Shown: piece after piece, positions 1-5,780 of the stretch
Position numbering within the stretch: the stretch's first letter is position 1
How the letters are laid out: each line of letters opens with the position of its first letter
Assembly: GCA_024653405.1 (NCBI GenBank)
Contig: JANLGB010000018.1
Coordinates: 9,706-17,820 of the forward strand
DNA from: Candidatus Saccharicenans sp.
Lineage (GTDB): Bacteria > Acidobacteriota > Aminicenantia > Aminicenantales > Saccharicenantaceae
DNA: 8,115 nt
Direction of reading: 5' to 3'
Notes under the pieces: generated by a model
The model's input: only the letters and a program-made list of their open reading frames with translations
Databases searched by the model: none
Told to the model about the DNA's origin: nothing
Program-made: the position numbers and the translations under genes

Positions 1-43
1 ATCATGTCCAGAAGAGTATCTTTGAGCCTCTTCTGGACATGAT
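1..43. repeat. Perfect 16-bp inverted repeat at the left window edge
   Basis: Bases 1-16 are the exact reverse complement of bases 28-43, with an 11-base loop (17-27). The repeat starts on the very first base and may continue outside the window. It lies inside the open frame of the SurA-like gene. It does not look like a terminator because there is no T-run and coding continues through it. A fold-back (chimeric) artefact at a contig end is as likely as a real DNA hairpin. Confidence 0.9.
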
Positions 44-782
44 GATAACCGACTTGCTGCTACTGCAAAAAGCCAGGGAGCAGAACCTCAACGTCAAAGA
101 GCAGCTTAAAGCCACGATCGAAAAGATTAAAGAGGATAATCATCTTTCTTCCGATGAAGAACTCATCAGGGCCATGAATGCCCAGGGCGTTGATTATAAT
201 GTCTGGGTAAAGGAGCTGGAAGAGAACCTGATGCGGCAGGCGGTCATCTATGTTGAGGTCGACCGGAACATCGTCCTGAATGATTCGGATACCGTTTCTT
301 ATTACAAGAAAAAGCCGGAAGAATTTGTCGTCCCGCCAGAGTACAGGATCAAGGCCATCTACCTGTCCGGGGCCACCAATCCCGCCGACCAGCTGGAAGA
401 AAAGAGGAACGCTATTTCCGAAAAGCTGAAAAGCGGGACGTCCTTTGAAGACCTGGTGGCGGAATATTCAGAAGGACCGAAAGAGAACGGTGGCGACCTG
501 GGCTTCTTCAAGAAAGGCGAACTCGACAAGAACATCGAACAGGGCATAGAGAAGCTCAAGCCCGGGGAAATCTCTTCCTGGATCGAAGCCAAAAATGGCT
601 GGTATCTGGTCAAACTGGAAGAGAAGAAAGAAAGCTACCAGAAAACCTTTGACCAGGCCCGACCGGAAATCGAACAGAAACTTTATCTGCAGATAAGAGA
701 GCAGAAAATCAACGACTATGTGAAAAAACTCAAGGAAGAAAGCTTTATCAAGATCTTGAAGCCCAACCCCCTGAATCTCTAA
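1..782 (+). CDS. SurA/PpiC-like peptidyl-prolyl cis-trans isomerase, 5'-truncated
   Basis: C-terminal part of a periplasmic parvulin-type folding factor that would isomerise prolyl bonds and chaperone outer-membrane or secreted proteins. The frame (first full codon at base 3) is open to the left edge, so the ATG at 39 is internal and the signal peptide and N-terminus are missing. Numbering from the Met at 39, residues 1-80 are a helical SurA_N-like chaperone segment (LLLLQKAREQNL, typical of the family). Residues about 99-195 are a parvulin rotamase domain: strand YRIKAIYLS, then a SFEDLVAEYSEGP stretch, the GGDLGFF signature at 151-157, and a final strand around NGWYLVKLEEK. A charged C-terminal helix (about 200-235) follows, as in SurA. 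It converges on the arginine decarboxylase gene with about 32 bp between stops. Identity as a SurA/PpiC family member is firm; which paralogue is not known. The first 27 bases may be unreliable because of the inverted repeat there. Confidence 0.9.
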   Translation, partial: HVQKSIFEPLLDMMITDLLLLQKAREQNLNVKEQLKATIEKIKEDNHLSSDEELIRAMNAQGVDYNVWVKELEENLMRQAVIYVEVDRNIVLNDSDTVSYYKKKPEEFVVPPEYRIKAIYLSGATNPADQLEEKRNAISEKLKSGTSFEDLVAEYSEGPKENGGDLGFFKKGELDKNIEQGIEKLKPGEISSWIEAKNGWYLVKLEEKKESYQKTFDQARPEIEQKLYLQIREQKINDYVKKLKEESFIKILKPNPLNL

Positions 783-814
783 GGCCAGGGCTCCGACCCG
801 TTCCGAATTAATCT

Positions 815-1375
815 TCAGGTGACAAAGACGGCTGCGGCGACGGCTGTCGTCCACAACCCCCTGGCCCCGGCGGCTACCTGGGATATGCTTCGGGTTCTGA
901 CCGTCAGGTGCTCGTTGATCCGGTAATAATTTTCCCGACCTCGCTTGAAGTTATGCCGGGAATAGGCCTGGCCCAGCTTGGTGGCCAGCATCTCGGCTGC
1001 CAGTTCCTCAGCTTGGGCCCCGGCTTCCTTTTCGTTCTCGCCGAAACCTTCATGCTCGGCCAGGTAGCCGTATTGCTCTTTATCCTGGGGGATGGCTAGC
1101 CCGATGGAAGCGGAAATAAGCCGGTGGGCTTCATCGGTGGAATTTTCGCTCATAACCAGAAACACCACCTGCCCCGCCTTGAGCTTTTTCAGGCCTTCAG
1201 CCCGGCTGATAAGCTGGCAGTGGGGCGGGAAGATGCTGGAAACTCGGACCAGGTTGAACGGGGAAATCCCGGCCTGGCGCAGGGCCAGCTCGAAACTCAC
1301 CAGCTTCTGCGGGTGCTGTCCTTTGCCCCGGGTTAGGAAAACCTGCCTGGGTAAAATTGTCTCCATCTTGGTCAT
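815..1375 (-). CDS. pdaD: Pyruvoyl-dependent arginine decarboxylase (PvlArgDC)
   Basis: Converts arginine to agmatine and CO2, the first step of the agmatine route to polyamines; in some bacteria (Chlamydia AaxB) the family serves acid resistance. The 186-residue proenzyme has the usual length. The self-cleavage site is visible: NLVRVSSIFPP at 41-51, where cleavage between Ser46 and Ser47 would turn Ser47 into the pyruvoyl group and give a short beta and a longer alpha chain. Asn41 and the Glu of AEHEG (Glu109) match the substrate and catalytic residues of the archaeal enzyme. SASIGLAIP (88-96) and the C-terminal TTAVAAAVF strand are also family signatures. The chosen ATG has AGGAAG about 7 bases upstream; the ATG at 1366 is a weaker alternative. 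It lies 31 bp downstream of the lipoprotein gene and is probably cotranscribed with it. No pyridoxal-phosphate enzyme features are present. Cytoplasmic. Confidence 0.93.
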   Translation of the reverse strand: MTKMETILPRQVFLTRGKGQHPQKLVSFELALRQAGISPFNLVRVSSIFPPHCQLISRAEGLKKLKAGQVVFLVMSENSTDEAHRLISASIGLAIPQDKEQYGYLAEHEGFGENEKEAGAQAEELAAEMLATKLGQAYSRHNFKRGRENYYRINEHLTVRTRSISQVAAGARGLWTTAVAAAVFVT

Positions 1376-1406
1376 CCTTTCGCTTCCTGAATTCGAAGAG
1401 GGGGTT

Positions 1407-1958
1407 CTATTTCTTCTCTTCTTTCTTCTCGACCACCGGCGTGACCACCTGGTCTTCCTTGAAATCTATGGTTTTGGAAACCTCCCATTCGCCCAGCAGG
1501 ACGAACTCAGAGCCGAAGGACCGAGCAAAGAGCCTGACCACCACCGGCTTCCAGTAGGGATTGTTCTTGAAGGAATCCAGGGTCTTGCCTTCAACGCCAT
1601 AATTGCTCTTGAGAGTGATTACCGGACTGACCTGGCCTGGCAGCACCGGCTCCTTGCGGATGGCGGCCAGGAAATTATCGCCCAGATTTTTGGTTTCATC
1701 CTTGAATTTGAAGATGGCGTTGAAATTGACGTAGGTCAGCGGCTTGTCACTGATGTTTTTAACCTGAAAGGAGATAACCGGAACCAGGACCAGTTTTGGC
1801 GGCCAGGCCCGGTATTCCTTGCTGACCCATTTGGTCTCTACATTTATTATTTCCATGGAATTCTTGAGTTCTTCCGGGGTCATTTTTTTGCAGGCGGGTA
1901 GCAACAGGCTGGAAACAATAAGGCTTAGCATCAAGGCTGGAATCAGTATTTTTTTCAT
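1407..1958 (-). CDS. Lipoprotein of unknown function
   Basis: I do not recognise the family. The 183-residue product has a classical lipoprotein signal: MKK, a hydrophobic stretch, then LLLPAC with the lipidated cysteine at residue 23. Lys at +2 does not argue for inner-membrane retention, so outer-membrane attachment is likely. The body (about 35-165) is rich in beta strands, with a pattern such as VISFQVKNISDKPLTYVNF that resembles immunoglobulin-like or FxLYD-type domains of bacterial lipoproteins; this is a fold guess only. The tail is charged and repetitive (VEKKEEKK). The frame is open to an ATG at 1988 and has another ATG at 1964, but GGGAGG six bases before the ATG at 1958 and the clean signal peptide favour 1958. 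It is the first gene of a unit with arginine decarboxylase, 31 bp downstream. No functional link between the two is evident from sequence. Confidence 0.85.
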   Translation of the reverse strand: MKKILIPALMLSLIVSSLLLPACKKMTPEELKNSMEIINVETKWVSKEYRAWPPKLVLVPVISFQVKNISDKPLTYVNFNAIFKFKDETKNLGDNFLAAIRKEPVLPGQVSPVITLKSNYGVEGKTLDSFKNNPYWKPVVVRLFARSFGSEFVLLGEWEVSKTIDFKEDQVVTPVVEKKEEKK

Positions 1959-1962
1959 GGTC

Positions 1963-1977
1963 ATCCTCCCTGAGGAT
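1963..1977 (-). promoter_or_regulatory. Hairpin covering the lipoprotein Shine-Dalgarno
   Basis: In the minus-strand transcript AUCCUC, a 3-base loop AGG, and GAGGAU form a perfect 6-bp stem. The 3' arm and loop contain the GGGAGG ribosome binding site, and the start codon follows four bases after the stem. Such a hairpin could lower or regulate initiation. It is short, so it may be coincidental. Confidence 0.4.
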
Positions 1978-1990
1978 ACTTTCATCAAAT

Positions 1991-1999
1991 AGTATAGCA
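1991..1999 (-). promoter_or_regulatory. Extended -10 promoter for lipoprotein-pdaD unit
   Basis: The minus strand reads TGCTATACT, an extended -10 element (TGn followed by five of six matches to TATAAT). There is no good -35 at standard spacing, as is common for extended -10 promoters. Transcription would start near 1984, giving a leader of about 26 bases before the ATG at 1958. The 110-bp gap after the deacetylase gene leaves room for an independent promoter. Confidence 0.5.
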
Positions 2000-2068
2000 G
2001 AAATGCCTCGGCAAAAGTAATGATGATTCAAGCGGCCTCCTCTGGTTTGGGGGTGGTGAGCAGTCGGT

Positions 2069-3286
2069 CTATTTCTTAACCACGGCCGAGACCGGGACCA
2101 GCCGAACCCCGTATTCAGTCGCCCGCGGCAGGTAAGCCTTCAGCACTTCCAGGGTTTCTGGAAACGGATGGCCGATGCCGATGGCCTGGCCGTTTTTCCG
2201 GGCCTGGTTGAATAGTTCCAGCATCCGGTCTTTGACCTGGCTGCGGTCTTCGTCGGCGTCAAGGAAAACCTGCCTGGCAGCGGCCGGTACTCTTTTCTTC
2301 AGGGCCAGTTCATAGGCCACTGACCTGGGGCTGGTCCGGCTGTCCAGGAAGTACAGGTTTTTCTCCTTGAGGAACGAGATGATGATTTCCATCAAGCCTT
2401 CACTGGCCGTGGCTTTGGACCCCATGTGGTTGTTTAGGCCCCGGGCCTGGGGCAGGAGGCTGAGGTCCCGGTCCAGTATGGCCCTGACATCCTGGGGACT
2501 CATGGAAGTCGTGATCAGACCTTCAGCCCCGGCCGAGCTTAGGTGGTTGTTAAAGGCTTCGAGCGGCAGGTGAATGATAACTTCCAGCCCGTTTTTTGCA
2601 GCCAGCTCGGCGCATTCTCGGGCCAGGCTGGAATCGGGCAACACGGCCACGGTCAGCGGGACTTTAAGGTTTATCAATTCCTGGAGGAAAGTAAGGTCTT
2701 CACCGATATCGTCAATTACCACTGCTACCACCCTGGCCGGCTCTTTCTTTTCCGGGGCCGGGGCCGGTTGGGATTTGAGGGCCTTTCTGGCCTGGACCGG
2801 GTCCGGGTAGCGGAAGACCAGCCAGCCCCTGGTCCTGGAATTCTGCCGCAGCTCGGCCGTGACCAAAATCTCCCCGCTGGCAGTTTTTTCTTCTTTAAGG
2901 TTGGTCTTGAGGCCGGCCTTCTTCAGGGTGGCAAAAAAATTATCTTTTAATTTCCTGTAGTCTCGGGATGTTGTTCTGGCCAAAATGTAAATCAGTCCCT
3001 CGTCCGTTTTCTCTTCGGCTATGGACTCGGGCGGCAGGCCGTTAGCTTCCAGTTGCCGGCGCAGGAATTCAGACAGGGCCGGGGGTGCGATTAAGGCCGG
3101 TCGGCTGCTGGACTCGCTGACAGCTGCCCGGCGCCAGGGGAGGTAGGAAGCCTTCTGTTGCCTGAAATTCAGGTAGTCAAGCCAGCTGGCGGAAACAACA
3201 GCCAGGATAACCATAATGACCGATAGCAGGGCCAGCCGGTCGATTAAATCCTTGGGCTTCCTGGGCTTTTCTTTGGCCGGGCGCAT
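2069..3286 (-). CDS. Divergent polysaccharide deacetylase family protein (YibQ-like)
   Basis: Envelope protein of the divergent polysaccharide deacetylase family (Pfam PF04748), whose E. coli member YibQ is encoded next to envC. The substrate is not established for the family; a glycan or peptidoglycan role is inferred from fold and context. One N-terminal membrane segment (about 16-35) leaves the rest in the periplasm. Residues about 70-165 form a less conserved juxtamembrane domain, followed by a Pro/Ala/Lys linker. The deacetylase-fold domain spans about 184-403 with the family signatures VVIDDIGED (Asp192, Asp193), IIHLPLEA (His239), GLNNHMGS (His287), FLDSRTS (Asp315) and IGIGHP (His373). 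The Asp/His set expected to bind metal is intact. Its ATG shares one base with the TAA stop of the S41 gene, and I see no Shine-Dalgarno before it, so translation probably depends on coupling. Length (405 aa) is normal for members with a membrane anchor. Confidence 0.92.
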   Translation of the reverse strand: MRPAKEKPRKPKDLIDRLALLSVIMVILAVVSASWLDYLNFRQQKASYLPWRRAAVSESSSRPALIAPPALSEFLRRQLEANGLPPESIAEEKTDEGLIYILARTTSRDYRKLKDNFFATLKKAGLKTNLKEEKTASGEILVTAELRQNSRTRGWLVFRYPDPVQARKALKSQPAPAPEKKEPARVVAVVIDDIGEDLTFLQELINLKVPLTVAVLPDSSLARECAELAAKNGLEVIIHLPLEAFNNHLSSAGAEGLITTSMSPQDVRAILDRDLSLLPQARGLNNHMGSKATASEGLMEIIISFLKEKNLYFLDSRTSPRSVAYELALKKRVPAAARQVFLDADEDRSQVKDRMLELFNQARKNGQAIGIGHPFPETLEVLKAYLPRATEYGVRLVPVSAVVKK

Positions 3287-4446
3287 TATTTTTTGGCGGC
3301 AAGCAGGTTCAGGGTTTTATCCTGGTAAGTTTTATCCATATTTTCTGAATAGGAGATCCCGGCATCCAATGGCAGGCTGTTGTCCCAGAGCCTGGTGCCA
3401 GATTTCAGAGAAAAGAGGGCCGTGGTCAGGACCACCAGGCTGCCGTCTGACAAGGGATAAGATTCCTGCAGGCCGGCCATCCCCGGAGTTTCCAGGCCTA
3501 TGGTCTGGGCTCTGTTTAAATCTTTAAGAACCCCGGCCACCACTTCAGCCGGACCGCAGCTGGCCTGGTTGACCCAGATGAATAACCTGAGCTGCGAGAA
3601 AGCTGGCTGTTCGGGATAGGACAGGGGTTGTTTCTGGGTCCGGCTTTCAAAGTAGCCGGCTTCTTCGGCCCGCACAAAGAGGTTTATCAGCTTCCGAGCC
3701 TCTTCATAATCGCCGCGCCAGCAATCCCTGAGGTCCAGGACTGCCGCCCGGGGAGCCGGTTTGGTTTTCAGCCTGGGGCCCAGGGTGCGTCTGACTTCCC
3801 TGGCCAGGCCCTCATAGATGGAGGTTGGCTGGAGTATGATCAGACCCGAAGGGCCTCCCTTAAGATTAAGCGAATCCTTCCAGCTAAAATCCCGGCTGAC
3901 TTCGAGCTCCAGGGTTTCCCGGCCGCGGACTACCCTCAACCTGACCGGCTGCGGGCCGTTGGCTCCCGGGTCAGCTTCAAGCAGAAGCCTGGTTTCGAGC
4001 AGGCTCAGGGTCATGGTGCTCCGGTCGGTGATGGCGCTGATGTTATCCCCGACCTTGAGACCGGCAGCAGCCGCTGGAGAATTTTCAGCCACGGCTATGA
4101 CCATGGGAAACAGGCCGTATTTTTTGAAAATCACCAGGCCGGTGTTTTTGACCGGCTCCTTCCGGTTGAGAAACCTGGTGGCCAGGTCTTTATCCAGATA
4201 AGCGCTAAGCGGGTCAAGAGAATTGATCAGACCTCGGTAAGCGCCCTCGGTAATTCGGACGGGATTAGGCTCCTCCAGGTAGTCGGTCTTGATCAGGCTC
4301 ATGACCGTGCCGATTAGATCGGCGTTACTGGGACTGAACTGGGGCAGCGGATTCTTGGCCGGCAAGAATTTCCTGTCGGTGAGCAGCATGAAGGTGAGAA
4401 GCAAAACTATAACCAAGAGATAAACGTTAAGCTTGTTAAATTTCAT
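3286..4446 (-). CDS. S41 (CtpA/Prc-like) family protein, predicted inactive pseudoprotease
   Basis: Member of the carboxyl-terminal processing protease family by architecture: membrane anchor (about 8-22), N-terminal helical segment with SLDPLSAYLDKD (76-87, family signature LDPxSxYL), PDZ domain (about 98-185), then the S41 core. The catalytic stretch aligns without gaps to GSASASEIVAGALQD...TFGKG, but reads ASCGPAEVVAGVLKD (295-309) and TPGMA (320-324). The nucleophilic Ser is Gly298 and the catalytic Lys is Met323, at the conserved 25-residue spacing. The LDLRxNPGG loop is also altered (LDLRDCWRGD, 238-246). Downstream structure (LSDGSLVVLTTALF) is kept, so it is a maintained fold and not a decaying gene; the frame is intact. 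At 386 residues it is somewhat short for the family. It lies 60 bp after envC and overlaps the deacetylase gene by one base. The role is probably binding or scaffolding through the PDZ and S41 folds; Cys297 or Ser296 as a substitute nucleophile is possible but unsupported. Confidence 0.9.
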   Translation of the reverse strand: MKFNKLNVYLLVIVLLLTFMLLTDRKFLPAKNPLPQFSPSNADLIGTVMSLIKTDYLEEPNPVRITEGAYRGLINSLDPLSAYLDKDLATRFLNRKEPVKNTGLVIFKKYGLFPMVIAVAENSPAAAAGLKVGDNISAITDRSTMTLSLLETRLLLEADPGANGPQPVRLRVVRGRETLELEVSRDFSWKDSLNLKGGPSGLIILQPTSIYEGLAREVRRTLGPRLKTKPAPRAAVLDLRDCWRGDYEEARKLINLFVRAEEAGYFESRTQKQPLSYPEQPAFSQLRLFIWVNQASCGPAEVVAGVLKDLNRAQTIGLETPGMAGLQESYPLSDGSLVVLTTALFSLKSGTRLWDNSLPLDAGISYSENMDKTYQDKTLNLLAAKK

Positions 4447-4461
4447 ATTACTTTCCAGTAT

Positions 4462-4482
4462 ATCCAGGTAAACAACCAGGAT
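4462..4482 (-). other. Imperfect hairpin between envC-like and S41 genes
   Basis: The minus-strand RNA can pair AUCCUGGU with ACCUGGAU (seven of eight pairs, one U-U mismatch) across a UGUUU loop. It lies in the 60-bp gap, roughly 16 bases before the S41 start codon. No T-run follows, so it is not a standard terminator; it could be an RNA processing or stability element, or chance. Confidence 0.3.
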
Positions 4483-4506
4483 TCTTATTAAATCCGTTAA
4501 ATTCTA

Positions 4507-5718
4507 TCATCTTCTCTTCAGCCATTGCAAGGGATCGACCGGCCGGGTTTTGTGGCGGATTTCGAAGTACAGGCACTCTCCCTTGAGCGAATCGGAGTCG
4601 CCCACGATGGCCAGAGGCTGGCCGGCTTTGACCAGGTCGCCGGTTTTTACCAGGAAACTGGCACAGTGACCGTAGAGGGTGTAATACGAGAGGCCGTGGT
4701 CAACGATGATCAGGTTGCCGTAGCCCTGGAAATAATCGGCGAAGACCACCCGACCCCCGTGAACGGCTCTGATGTTCTTATCCTGGCCGGAGGGAGAAAT
4801 TTCCACACCATTGTTGATTGTGACTGTGTTGAACCGGGGATGCTTTTCCTTGCCGAACCTGGTGATGACTCTGCCGGTCACCGGCCAGGGAAGCTGGCCT
4901 TTTTTCTCGTACAGGGGGATAAAGGGCGAGGGAAGAGATATTTCCTGGCTCTGCAACCTTTTCAGGAGTTGTTGCAACTGTTCCGAGCTTTCCTGGAGCT
5001 CGGCCACCATCTGCTGGTAGGTCGATTTGTTCTTTTTGATTTCAGTTAGAAGCTTTTGGGTCTTACTCTCTTCCTCAGCCAGGCGGGCCTGGTTGACCCT
5101 GGCCTGTTGCAGAAGCGATTCAGCCTCAGTCATTTTTTCCCGGAGCTCTTTTTCCAGTAGCTCCATCTGCTCGATAGATTTCAAGTATCTATTAATGGCT
5201 TCTCCCTGGTACTGGGCCAGGAAGGTCAGGTTCTTACTTTCCCGGAGGAAGGTTTCGAGGTTACTGGCCCGCAGGAAAAAATGCATGAAATCCAGCCGAC
5301 CGAAACGATAAAGGGTGACCAGGGTTTTCTCCACTGCTTCCTTTTCTTGGTTCAGGGTTTTTCGGGTTTCCTCAACCTTTAGCTTGAGCTCGGCCAGCTG
5401 GCGGTTGACCAGGGCTCGCCTAAGGTTGAGGGCTTCAATTTCGTTCTGCAGGACTTTTTTATTCAGCCTGATTTTTTCCAGCGATGACAGCAGGGAACTT
5501 TCCCTTTTTTCCTCTTCCCGAAGGCGGGATTTAAGCTGGGAAATCTGGCGGTTAATCTGTTCAATCCTTTTTTCCACATCGGAAATGACCGATTCCTGGC
5601 CTTGCGCCAGGGCGGCCGGTTCAGATAGAATAAAGGTCAGGATGAAAACCAGGGCCGGAAACAACGGCGAGAAAAGCCTGCGAGCTTTAGCGATGGCCAT
5701 AAAAAAAGCCAGATTCAT
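4507..5718 (-). CDS. envC: EnvC-like murein hydrolase activator (coiled coil plus degenerate LytM/M23)
   Basis: Secreted EnvC-type protein, expected to activate cell-wall amidases at the division septum, in E. coli under FtsEX control. Numbered from the ATG at 5718 (403 aa): signal peptide ending near residue 38 (AALA before QGQ), long coiled coil about 43-260 rich in Leu, Glu, Lys and Gln, and C-terminal LytM domain about 277-400 starting LPWPVTGRVITRFG. The zinc ligands are mostly gone: HxGxD is NNGVE (Asn302, Glu306) and HLHFE is CLYFE (Cys382, Tyr384); only the YGH His (351) remains. E. coli EnvC has a similarly degenerate LytM domain, including LYFEIR, and is non-catalytic. The frame is open to an ATG at 5745, which has no ribosome binding site; 5718 has AGGTG seven bases upstream and leaves a sensible signal peptide. 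First gene of the envelope cluster, divergent from glycerate kinase. No FtsEX or amidase gene lies in the window. Confidence 0.9.
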   Translation of the reverse strand: MNLAFFMAIAKARRLFSPLFPALVFILTFILSEPAALAQGQESVISDVEKRIEQINRQISQLKSRLREEEKRESSLLSSLEKIRLNKKVLQNEIEALNLRRALVNRQLAELKLKVEETRKTLNQEKEAVEKTLVTLYRFGRLDFMHFFLRASNLETFLRESKNLTFLAQYQGEAINRYLKSIEQMELLEKELREKMTEAESLLQQARVNQARLAEEESKTQKLLTEIKKNKSTYQQMVAELQESSEQLQQLLKRLQSQEISLPSPFIPLYEKKGQLPWPVTGRVITRFGKEKHPRFNTVTINNGVEISPSGQDKNIRAVHGGRVVFADYFQGYGNLIIVDHGLSYYTLYGHCASFLVKTGDLVKAGQPLAIVGDSDSLKGECLYFEIRHKTRPVDPLQWLKRR

Positions 5719-5780
5719 TCTCTGACACCTAATTATTTTTACCATAACGGCAGCCGAAGTGAAAGAAAAGACAGAGGACT
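5719..5780. promoter_or_regulatory. Divergent intergenic region between envC-like and glycerate kinase genes
   Basis: These 62 bp must hold at least part of the start signals for both the minus-strand envelope cluster and the plus-strand kinase, unless promoters lie within coding sequence. It contains an AT-rich block (about 5730-5746). A plus-strand CTGACA at 5722-5727 resembles a -35 box, but no convincing -10 follows at 16-18 bp, and I could not assign a promoter for the minus strand. AGAGGA at 5773-5778 is the probable kinase ribosome binding site, unusually close to its ATG. Confidence 0.3.

Noticed and set aside
39..41. ATG at 39 as the start of the SurA-like gene
   Set aside because: The frame is open to the window edge, there is no ribosome binding site, and the protein would lack a signal peptide and part of the N-terminal chaperone domain.
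1092..1901. Long plus-strand open frame (269 codons) opposite the decarboxylase and lipoprotein genes
   Set aside because: It spans two clear minus-strand genes and the gap between them, has no recognisable domain and is explained by the GCC/CTG-biased codons of the opposite strand.
1335..2277. Identical 16-mer (AGGAAAACCTGCCTGG) at 1335-1350 and 2262-2277
   Set aside because: Both copies encode RQVFL in frame in unrelated genes with the same favoured codons; no flanking similarity, so chance is the best explanation.
3628..4317. Plus-strand open frame opposite the S41 gene
   Set aside because: Antisense shadow of a well-supported gene, with no domain or ribosome binding site.
3286..4446. 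S41 gene as a decaying pseudogene
   Set aside because: The frame is intact over 386 codons, conserved structural motifs are retained on both sides of the lost dyad, and it is coupled to the next gene, which points to a maintained non-catalytic protein.
4525..5049. Plus-strand open frame opposite the EnvC-like gene
   Set aside because: Antisense shadow of the LytM domain and coiled coil; composition is not protein-like and it has no family signature.
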